Positions 56,635 through 63,159 of a DNA stretch of 63,159 nt are shown here, in pieces. Every line of letters begins with the position of its first letter. Position 1 is the stretch's first letter. The DNA is from Candidatus Methanoplasma sp. (lineage in GTDB: Archaea; Thermoplasmatota; Thermoplasmata; Methanomassiliicoccales; Methanomethylophilaceae), in the NCBI GenBank assembly GCA_031261625.1, contig JAISJG010000006.1:1-63159 (forward strand). The letters are read 5' to 3'. Position numbers and translations under genes: made by a program. Under the pieces are notes generated by a model. It searched no databases. It was not told where the DNA came from and saw only the letters and a list, made by a program, of their open reading frames with translations.

Positions 56635-57884
56635 TCGTCAGTATACATCTGACACATGCATCCGCCGGGATAAACGCCATGGTAGATGCCATACCGCTTC
56701 TGGAACATGCGATAATGACGTCTGTTAAGCACATGTCCGATGTTTCCGGACACGTCGTACTGAAAACCTGCAACCGGTTCGAAATCTACGTAGATTCCAG
56801 GGACGGTCACATAAAATCGGAAATGGAGAAAGCAGCTAACGGTGTTTCCGATGCATTGGGGATCCCCGGTGCTGTTTTCGTGCTCGAAAAAAGAGCGTCC
56901 GCAGGACAGCTTTTCAGAGTATGTTCGGGCATGGAATCCCTTATCGTCGGCGAGGATCAGATACAGGGACAGGCCAGAGAGGCTTTCACCAAAGCAAGAG
57001 CATTGGATACGACCACGCCGGACCTGGAATGTCTCTTCGACAGGGCCCTGAGAACGGGGAAGAGGGTAAGGACCGAGACGACGCTCAACAAAGGATCCGT
57101 CTCAGTGGGATCTGCGGCAGTGGACCTCGCGGAGAAGATCATGGGCACCCTTACGGGGATGTCCGTTGCCATAATCGGTGCCGGAAGTACATCCGAACTC
57201 ATCGGGAAAAGCCTCCTTGACAGAGGAGTAAATGCAACATTCGTTTCAAGCAGGACGTTCAACAAAGCCCAGGAACTTGCCGAAACCCTGGGCGGAACCG
57301 CAGTAGATCTGACACAGAAGTACAATTGCATCGCGGACAGCGATATAGCACTCGTGGCGACCAGCGCCCCCCACATAATAATCAATAAGGAAGAACTGGA
57401 ACAGCACCTTACCGGACGGACGAAAAAACTCCTGATAATCGATGTGTCCGTTCCACGCAATGTTGATGACGGTGTTTCCGATATCGGATGCGTGGAACTC
57501 GAGACCTTGGACGGATTGAAGTCCATAGCCGAAGAGAATGCAGCCGCAAGGAAGAGGGAACTCACCAAGGCAGAATCCATAATCGAAGAAGAGCTCGGAT
57601 CCCTGGCCGACCGCCAGAGAGAGATCGACGCGGACATCGTGATAAGGGAGATCAACATGAAGATCGCTTCCATAAGAGAAGAAGAAACGCGGGTCGCCAT
57701 AGGACGTGCGGCCGCCGCATCGGATGTGAACCGCGTGATAGAGGATTTCTCGAAAGCCCTGGTATCGAAGATAATGGCGGACACTTACGAAAGACTCAAA
57801 CAGGCGTCGCGCGAAGGCAACACCGAAATATGCAAAGTCGCAGGAAACCTTTTCGGAACGGATGGTGGGAAAGATGTTTCCTGA
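56631..57884 (+). CDS. hemA: Glutamyl-tRNA reductase
   Basis: 417-aa NADPH-dependent enzyme making glutamate-1-semialdehyde from Glu-tRNA, the first step of C5 tetrapyrrole synthesis. Catalytic Cys47 in VVLKTCNRFEIYV, GLxSLIVGEDQIQGQAREAF-type motif (GMESLIVGEDQIQGQ), NADPH-binding MSVAIIGAGSTSELIGKS and the helical C-terminal dimerisation spine (ITEELGS-like EEELGSLADRQREI) are clear. Start TTG 56631 overlaps the preceding stop. tRNA-Glu is not in this window. Confidence 0.94.
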   Translation: MIVSIHLTHASAGINAMVDAIPLLEHAIMTSVKHMSDVSGHVVLKTCNRFEIYVDSRDGHIKSEMEKAANGVSDALGIPGAVFVLEKRASAGQLFRVCSGMESLIVGEDQIQGQAREAFTKARALDTTTPDLECLFDRALRTGKRVRTETTLNKGSVSVGSAAVDLAEKIMGTLTGMSVAIIGAGSTSELIGKSLLDRGVNATFVSSRTFNKAQELAETLGGTAVDLTQKYNCIADSDIALVATSAPHIIINKEELEQHLTGRTKKLLIIDVSVPRNVDDGVSDIGCVELETLDGLKSIAEENAAARKRELTKAESIIEEELGSLADRQREIDADIVIREINMKIASIREEETRVAIGRAAAASDVNRVIEDFSKALVSKIMADTYERLKQASREGNTEICKVAGNLFGTDGGKDVS

Positions 57885-58839
57885 AACCAGGATGAGACGT
57901 GTGAGAAGCAGCCCCGCGATAAGGGCATTGTGCAGAGAATCGAAACCCGACAAAGACAAACTCATACTACCGCTGTTCTTCGACGAGAATATATCGGAAG
58001 TAAAACCGTCACCTTCCATGCCTGGGGTAGAAATAAACCCTCTGGGTAATTATGGGAAACTCACATCCCGCATAAAAAATTCGGGCATAAAATCTGTATT
58101 ACTATTCGGAGTACCCGCAAAGAAAGATGCTGTCGGGAGCGGTGCTTATGCTGACGACGGAGTAGTACAGCGTGCCATACGCGGAATAAAAGAATCTTCG
58201 GACCTTCTTGTGATCGCGGACCTGTGTCTCTGCGAATATACCGACCACGGACACTGCGGGGTCCTCTGCGAATGCGGCTGTGTCGATAACGATTCTACGT
58301 TGGAACTCTACGGAAAGACCGCTGTCTCCCTTGCAGAAGCGGGAGCGGATATCATCGCCCCCAGCGGGATGATGGACGGACAGGTCGCCGCCATCAGGAA
58401 AGCGTTGGACGGAGCAGGATTCAAGAACGTCGGCATTATGGCATACAGCGCGAAATACCAGAGCGCATTCTACGGTCCTTTCAGGGATGCCGTGCACTCC
58501 GCACCGTCCGAGGGCGACCGCTCAGGATATCAGATGCAATGGGGGAACAGACGCGAGGCCATGATCGAAATGGCACTCGATGCCGAAGAAGGTGCGGACA
58601 TACTCATGGTCAAACCAGCCATGGCATATCTCGACGTGATACACGAAGCGAGGGAAAGCTTTGACCTCCCTATCGCGGCATATCAGGTCTCAGGAGAGTA
58701 CGCCATGATCAAGGCCGCAGCGGCCAACGGATGGATCGACGGTAAAAGAGCCGCTTTGGAATCCGTTACATCCATATTCCGTGCCGGAGCGGACATGGTC
58801 ATAACATATTTCGCCGAAGAGATCGCAAAGGAGCTGTGA
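57874..58839 (+). CDS. hemB: Delta-aminolevulinic acid dehydratase (porphobilinogen synthase)
   Basis: 321-aa HemB from the ATG at 57874, which overlaps the hemA end and follows GGTGGGAAAG. It condenses two ALA molecules to porphobilinogen. The zinc-binding cysteine cluster is CLCEYTDHGHCGVLCECG (class with three Cys). The two Schiff-base lysines sit in YSAKYQSAFYGPFRDA and in LMVKPAMAYLD. N-terminus RRVRSSPAIRALCRES is typical. Frame and length are normal. Confidence 0.95.
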   Translation: MFPETRMRRVRSSPAIRALCRESKPDKDKLILPLFFDENISEVKPSPSMPGVEINPLGNYGKLTSRIKNSGIKSVLLFGVPAKKDAVGSGAYADDGVVQRAIRGIKESSDLLVIADLCLCEYTDHGHCGVLCECGCVDNDSTLELYGKTAVSLAEAGADIIAPSGMMDGQVAAIRKALDGAGFKNVGIMAYSAKYQSAFYGPFRDAVHSAPSEGDRSGYQMQWGNRREAMIEMALDAEEGADILMVKPAMAYLDVIHEARESFDLPIAAYQVSGEYAMIKAAAANGWIDGKRAALESVTSIFRAGADMVITYFAEEIAKEL

Positions 58840-58841
58840 AA

Positions 58842-60092
58842 ATGGACCGCGGAAGATCCGGCGAGATGTACGAAAAGACCAAAAAGGTCACTCCCGGCGG
58901 CGTATCGAGTCCCGTAAGAAGATTCGATCCCTATCCGATATTCTTCGACAGCGGCAGCGGCTGCAACATCAAGGACATCGACGGTAACGATTACATTGAT
59001 CTCTGCATGGCCTACGGCCCGCTCATATTGGGACATTCCCCGGAAAGAGTGATAAGCGCAGTGAAAGAACAGCTTTCCAAAGGTACGGTCTTCGGAGCAC
59101 CGTCCCTTCCCGAATACGAACTGATCGAAGCCGTTAGGAAAAGAGTGCCGTGTGCAGAGATGGTGAGATTGGCAAATTCCGGAACGGAAGCGACCATGCA
59201 TGCCATCCGCCTCGCAAGAGGATATACCTCGAGAAATACGATCGTGAAGACAGACAGCGGATTCCACGGATCCCATGATTCCGTGCTGATAAAGAACAAC
59301 GGGAATTACAGAGGGGTTCCATCCGACACATCGGACAATACGAAACAGGTACAATTCAACGACATCAGTCAACTCGATAAGGTCCTGTCCAAAGAAGATG
59401 TCGCCGCAGTGATAATCGAACCCGTGCAGGGCAACATGGGCATCATACTTCCGGAAAAGGGATATCTCGAAGCCGTGCGCAAAACAACGGAACAATACGG
59501 AACGGTACTGATATTCGATGAAGTGATCACAGGATTCAGATTGGCGGCCGGCGGTGCACAGGAAATATACGGAGTGACTCCGGACATGGCCACATACGGG
59601 AAGATTATGGGCGGCGGATTCCCGATCGGGGCACTCGCGGGGAAACGCAGAATAATGGAGCTTGCCGCACCTGCCGGAGATGTGTACATGGCCGGGACGT
59701 TCTCAGGGAATCCGGTCACGGCAACAGCAGGTGTAGCCGCACTGACCCAGATGTCCGAAAATAACAATTATGACAGACTCAACAGGAACACCGCGACATT
59801 GTTACACGCAATTCGGGACAGCCTCACCGACCGCAAAATAAACGCTTCGCTCGTCGGTACCGGTTCCATGTTCCAGGTATTCTTCGGCATTGAAGCACCG
59901 CGCAATTCCGAGACCGCCAAAAATGCGGATACAAAACTTTACGGTAAATTCTTCAGGTCCCTTCTTGACCTCGGAATATATCTTCCTCCGTCCCAGTTCG
60001 AAGTGAATTTCACATCCCTCGCCCACGATCCTGTAAATTTGAAAAAGGTCTCGGATGCGTTCGATACCGCATTAAAGGGGCTGGTCGGTTGA
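58842..60092 (+). CDS. hemL: Glutamate-1-semialdehyde 2,1-aminomutase
   Basis: 416-aa PLP enzyme that isomerises glutamate-1-semialdehyde to 5-aminolevulinate. PLP Lys254 lies in TYGKIMGGGFPIGALAG, Asp226 in LIFDEVITGFR, and the phosphate-binding RLANSGTEATMHAIRLARGY is standard. N-terminus VTPGGVSSPVRRFDPYP is diagnostic for GSAM rather than ordinary transaminases. ATG 58842 is preferred over the GTG at 58836 that overlaps the hemB stop. Confidence 0.96.
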   Translation: MDRGRSGEMYEKTKKVTPGGVSSPVRRFDPYPIFFDSGSGCNIKDIDGNDYIDLCMAYGPLILGHSPERVISAVKEQLSKGTVFGAPSLPEYELIEAVRKRVPCAEMVRLANSGTEATMHAIRLARGYTSRNTIVKTDSGFHGSHDSVLIKNNGNYRGVPSDTSDNTKQVQFNDISQLDKVLSKEDVAAVIIEPVQGNMGIILPEKGYLEAVRKTTEQYGTVLIFDEVITGFRLAAGGAQEIYGVTPDMATYGKIMGGGFPIGALAGKRRIMELAAPAGDVYMAGTFSGNPVTATAGVAALTQMSENNNYDRLNRNTATLLHAIRDSLTDRKINASLVGTGSMFQVFFGIEAPRNSETAKNADTKLYGKFFRSLLDLGIYLPPSQFEVNFTSLAHDPVNLKKVSDAFDTALKGLVG

Positions 60093-60955
60093 TAGTCGGT
60101 ACAAGGGAGAGCGCACTCGCCATGCGCCAGACCACGATCTTCACGTGTGCTGCACGCAAACTGCTCAGAAATGAAGTATTCTCGATTATTAAGATAAAAG
60201 TAAGCGGTGACACCGACCAGGTGACCCCGATGCATGAAATGCAGGGTTTCGGAGCATTCGTAAGAGAACTCGACCGTGCATTATTGGACGGACAGATCGA
60301 TGTCTCCGTCAATTCGCTGAAAGATGTGCCGATAGACGGCACACCGGGGATAACCACTGTGGCCGTATTACCCAGAGATGCCGTGGAGGATGTTTCGATA
60401 CCTTGTCCTTTGTCCGAACTGCCGGACGGCGCTGTGGTAGGCACGTCCTCTCTGAGAAGAGAGGCACTGATCAGAACACACCACCCGAATCTTAAAACAG
60501 AACCGATCAGGGGGAACATACACACCCGTCTGGAGAAACTGGATTCCGGAAAATATGATGCTATCGTCCTCGCAAAAGCGGGATTGGACAGAATGGGGAT
60601 CGAGAGAAAAGTGTCCGTTCTGGACCCGAATATATTCATTCCTGCCCCGGCACAAGGTACGATATCGATCTCATGCCGTTCATCCGACACTGTTACAATA
60701 AAGAAACTGGAGGCTCTCGACAATAAACCGTCCAGACTGGAGACCGATTTTGAGAGAACGATAATGAAGATGATGGGTGCGGGATGTACGTCCCCCATCG
60801 GCATCAACGCAAAGAAACTTGGAGGCACACTGCACGTGAGAGCCGTATCATTCGAATATTCCGAAGAACCGATATGCGTGGACGTCCGCATATCCGCAAA
60901 GTACGACGAAGAGGACCTGTATAACATCGTAAACAGACTGAAGGGGGGATCCTGA
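60089..60955 (+). CDS. hemC: Hydroxymethylbilane synthase (porphobilinogen deaminase)
   Basis: 288-aa enzyme that polymerises four porphobilinogens to hydroxymethylbilane. The N-terminus IVGTRESALAMRQT, the substrate-binding HSLKDVP-like segment (VNSLKDVPIDGTPG), TSSLRREALIRTHHPNL and the cofactor attachment Cys233 in GAGCTSPIGI are typical. Start TTG 60089 overlaps the hemL stop by 4 nt. The His of the canonical HSLKDVP is Asn here (VNSLKDVP), a conservative variation. Confidence 0.94.
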   Translation: MIVGTRESALAMRQTTIFTCAARKLLRNEVFSIIKIKVSGDTDQVTPMHEMQGFGAFVRELDRALLDGQIDVSVNSLKDVPIDGTPGITTVAVLPRDAVEDVSIPCPLSELPDGAVVGTSSLRREALIRTHHPNLKTEPIRGNIHTRLEKLDSGKYDAIVLAKAGLDRMGIERKVSVLDPNIFIPAPAQGTISISCRSSDTVTIKKLEALDNKPSRLETDFERTIMKMMGAGCTSPIGINAKKLGGTLHVRAVSFEYSEEPICVDVRISAKYDEEDLYNIVNRLKGGS

Positions 60956-61683
60956 TGCCCGTGTTCCTTGTGGGAGCCGGCCCGGGGTACACTGATCTGA
61001 TAACCGTACGCGGTCTGAACCTTCTCAGAAAGGCCGACATCGTCGTCTATGACGCTTTGGCCAACGGCGATCTTCTCGATGAATGCAAGACCGCAGAACT
61101 CGTCGATGTGGGAAAAAGATGCAACAACCACAAGATGACCCAGACTGAGATCAATACACTTCTTGTGGATCTAGGGAAAAGCGGAAAGAACATCGTCCGT
61201 CTGAAAGGCGGGGATCCGTTCCTTTTCGGAAGAGGCGCCGAAGAAGCAGCAGCGTTGAGGAACTCGGGAATTGAAGTTCATGTAGTCCCGGGAGTATCGT
61301 CTTCCATATCCGTCCCGGAACTTGCAGGGATCCCGGTGACACACAGGGACCATGCGCCGTACGTTACAATAGTCACCGGCCACCGCAGGGAAGGGGCCGA
61401 CGACAGATATTGGGAGAAACTCGCATCCACCGAAGGAACCCTCGTAATCCTCATGGGGATGTCCAATGCCGAAGAGATAACCGAAGGTCTCGTAAAAGGC
61501 GGAATGGGAAGTGACACTCCAGCAGCGATAATTACAAGTGGGGCCGGTCCCGATCAGAGAACGGAGACTACGATCTTATCTAAACTGTCATCGACCATTA
61601 AAGAAAAAGCTTTGCAGGCTCCGGGAATTATAGTCATCGGAAGTTCGGTCGAAGAACGCGACCTCCTGGGTGACCTCGCATGA
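60955..61683 (+). CDS. cobA: Uroporphyrinogen-III C-methyltransferase
   Basis: 242-aa SAM-dependent methyltransferase that adds methyl groups at C2 and C7 of uroporphyrinogen III to give precorrin-2. Motifs: FLVGAGPGYTDLITVRGLNL at the N-terminus, LKGGDPFLFGRGAEEA, VPGVSSSISVPELAGIPVTH and MGMSNAEEITEGLVKGG. It is a free-standing SUMT, not fused to the dehydrogenase or HemD. Its ATG overlaps the hemC stop, and its stop overlaps the hemD start. Confidence 0.95.
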   Translation: MPVFLVGAGPGYTDLITVRGLNLLRKADIVVYDALANGDLLDECKTAELVDVGKRCNNHKMTQTEINTLLVDLGKSGKNIVRLKGGDPFLFGRGAEEAAALRNSGIEVHVVPGVSSSISVPELAGIPVTHRDHAPYVTIVTGHRREGADDRYWEKLASTEGTLVILMGMSNAEEITEGLVKGGMGSDTPAAIITSGAGPDQRTETTILSKLSSTIKEKALQAPGIIVIGSSVEERDLLGDLA

Positions 61684-62429
61684 CGTTGCTAGCCTTCACC
61701 CGTCCCGCAAATAAACTGGATGAATCGGTTAAACTTGCTGAAAGCATGGGCTTCCAGGTCCTGGCGGCACCTTCCCTCGAATCATCTCCCGGCGATCCTA
61801 AGGAATTCGACAGGTTCCGTTCCAAAATAAAGAAAATGAAAGTCCCCTTTGTCATTTTCGTATCCGGCACGGCAGTTACGGAGTTCCGTAATTATTTCGG
61901 AGACGATGCCGCAAAACTACTGAACAGATGCAGAGTCGTTTCAATAGGCACGGGCACGACCAAATATCTCGGGGAGATGCACATCGACCCTTACGAGCCG
62001 AATGAATTCAATTCGGACGGCATTGCCGATTTGCTTGAAGATGTTGTGGACGGACGCGATGTATTCATCATACGTTCCGATAAAGGTTCCAATGTCCTGA
62101 GAGAAAGGCTCGAGGGGTACGGAGCAACCGTAGATGAGATCATCTCATACCGCCTGAGGTCGTGCGGGATCACACCGGAGATCGAAACGATACTGGAATC
62201 CGATCCGGATGTGATTGCTTTCACAAGTCCTCTGTCGGCGAGATCCTTTTTCGATATCGCTTCGGATTACCTGGGTAATGATGATTTTCTTGCCGAGAGA
62301 TATGTCGCCGCCATCGGCAGACCGACCGCCGATGAACTTATGGATCTGGATGTTGATGTTGCTATCGTACCCGCACGCACCACGTTCGAAGACCTTCTGA
62401 ACGCTATCCAGGAATTTTTCAAGGAGTGA
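61680..62429 (+). CDS. hemD: Uroporphyrinogen-III synthase
   Basis: 249-aa two-domain HemD that cyclises hydroxymethylbilane with inversion of ring D. The family is poorly conserved; typical features here are FTRPANKLDESVKLAESMGF, FVIFVSGTAVTEFRNYFG, VVSIGTGTTKYLGE, IIRSDKGSNVLRERLEGYGA and VIAFTSPLSARSFFD. Position between cobA and cbiX confirms it. Starts at ATG 61680 overlapping the cobA stop. Confidence 0.92.
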   Translation: MTLLAFTRPANKLDESVKLAESMGFQVLAAPSLESSPGDPKEFDRFRSKIKKMKVPFVIFVSGTAVTEFRNYFGDDAAKLLNRCRVVSIGTGTTKYLGEMHIDPYEPNEFNSDGIADLLEDVVDGRDVFIIRSDKGSNVLRERLEGYGATVDEIISYRLRSCGITPEIETILESDPDVIAFTSPLSARSFFDIASDYLGNDDFLAERYVAAIGRPTADELMDLDVDVAIVPARTTFEDLLNAIQEFFKE

Positions 62430-62434
62430 TTACA

Positions 62435-63159
62435 ATGGGAAAAAGAGGAATAATGATAATGGGCCACGGATCCACGTTGTCCTTCAACAAGAGCATCATA
62501 GAAACACATGCAGAGTCCCTGAAAAATAAAGGTTTCGAAAACATATATGTCGGATACAACGAAGCCTCTTTACCTTCTATATCCGATACGATGGAAACGC
62601 TGGCGTTCGATGGGATAGATGAGGTCGTCTGCCTGCCGTTCTTCATTGCGTCCGGGCTGCATATGACCCGTGACATCCCCGAGAAATTGGGGATTCCCGG
62701 AAACGTCCCGGAAGCGACCGCCGAGATCAACGGGAAGAATATCAAGATACATTTCGAAACACCATTCGGGCTGGACCCGCTTCTGACCCGTCTGCTTGAT
62801 GAAAAAGTAAAGGATCTCGATGACGGCAAGAAAAACGTGGGCATCATGATCATCGGTCACGGCTCCAAACTTCCGTACAACAAAGAAGCAATGGAATTCC
62901 ATGCCGACGGTCTCAGAAAACTCGGACACAGGAATGTGTACATCGGATTCAACGAGATCAACACCCCTGAGATAGATGAAACATTGAAGAAGATGCTGGA
63001 GGACGGCGTCGATCACGTTATCGCACTTCCGCTTTTCATTACACTGGGTAAGCATCTGCTGGAAGATATTCCTCCGAGGCTTCACCTCAAAGAAGGAAGC
63101 AGCAAAGGAACCTTCGTTCATAACGGAAAAGAGATATCCGTATCGTATGCCATGCCTAT
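62435..63159 (+). CDS. cbiX: Sirohydrochlorin cobalt/nickel chelatase, two-domain CbiX (C-terminus beyond window)
   Basis: At least 241 aa before the window ends. It has two tandem chelatase units: residues ~1-130 (MIMGHGSTLSFNKSIIETHA; CLPFFIASGLHMTRDIPEKL) and ~135 onward (MIIGHGSKLPYNKEAMEFHA; ALPLFITLGKHLLEDIPPRL). Each has the GHGS catalytic His and the second His of the metal site. Methanogen CfbA/CbiXS is a single unit that dimerises; CbiXL of cobamide synthesis is the long form. It inserts Co (cobamide) and perhaps Ni (F430) into sirohydrochlorin. Start ATG 62435 follows AAGGAGTG. Last visible gene of the tetrapyrrole operon. Confidence 0.93.
   Translation, partial: MGKRGIMIMGHGSTLSFNKSIIETHAESLKNKGFENIYVGYNEASLPSISDTMETLAFDGIDEVVCLPFFIASGLHMTRDIPEKLGIPGNVPEATAEINGKNIKIHFETPFGLDPLLTRLLDEKVKDLDDGKKNVGIMIIGHGSKLPYNKEAMEFHADGLRKLGHRNVYIGFNEINTPEIDETLKKMLEDGVDHVIALPLFITLGKHLLEDIPPRLHLKEGSSKGTFVHNGKEISVSYAMP

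Overview
The window comes from a methanogenic archaeon, most likely of the order Methanomassiliicoccales (Thermoplasmatota). The evidence is the archaeal gene complement (RadA, CCA enzyme, NOP5, aIF5A, Sm-like protein, the ether-lipid enzymes GGGPS, DGGGPS and CarS, RtcA), corrinoid methyltransferase cassettes, a complete tetrapyrrole pathway running to a cobalt or nickel chelatase, and an apparent absence of TAG stop codons. Of about 69 complete genes whose stops I read, about 58 end in TGA, 11 in TAA and none in TAG, as expected where UAG is reserved for pyrrolysine.

1-10 kb is a methyl-transfer region. After a partial 5'-deoxyadenosine/SAH-type deaminase come two convergent copies of the same three-gene cassette: corrinoid protein, UroD-type zinc methyltransferase and a ~104-aa seven-cysteine zinc-ribbon protein. 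A hydantoinase/oxoprolinase-type (ASKHA) protein lies between them. Next is a minus-strand operon of a CobW-like G3E GTPase, a histidine-rich protein and a DUF1638 protein. I regard this block as the best candidate for an undescribed system. A third member of the seven-cysteine family sits downstream of the lipid genes at 17 kb.

10-25 kb is mainly housekeeping (MBL hydrolase, cca, radA, tRNA m2G10 methyltransferase, DGGGPS, GGGPS, PPC protein). It includes a small AT-rich accessory patch (18-20 kb), an intron-containing tRNA-Leu(UAA), a radical-SAM activase and an aldehyde dehydrogenase homologue that has lost its catalytic cysteine.

25-41.7 kb holds a BtuFCD/FecBCD-type ABC importer, a triple-zinc-ribbon/HTH protein, tRNA-Val(CAC), tRNA-Val(UAC) and tRNA-Gly(CCC), then rtcA, the riboflavin reductase, mtnA plus a class II aldolase (with the deaminase, a deoxyadenosine salvage route), nop5, aIF5A, agmatinase, glmM, and an ABC importer operon with two ATPases, a double permease and a DUF47 protein.

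41.7-52.7 kb holds the Sm-like protein, SMC-ScpA-ScpB, a HAD phosphatase, a nucleotidyltransferase with a truncated HepT, uracil-DNA glycosylase, pyrE and carS. These are followed by a DUF4143 ATPase behind tandem repeats and a VapB/truncated VapC pair.

52.7-63.2 kb holds CbiMNQO cobalt transport and a divergent tetrapyrrole operon (precorrin-2 dehydrogenase, hemA, B, L, C, cobA, hemD, two-domain cbiX). The corrinoid-type importer, cbiM and the tetrapyrrole operon all carry the same 19-bp palindrome near the promoter, TTGGA-N7/9-TCCAA. I infer a shared cobalt/cobamide regulon that would supply the cofactor for the methyltransferases at the left end.
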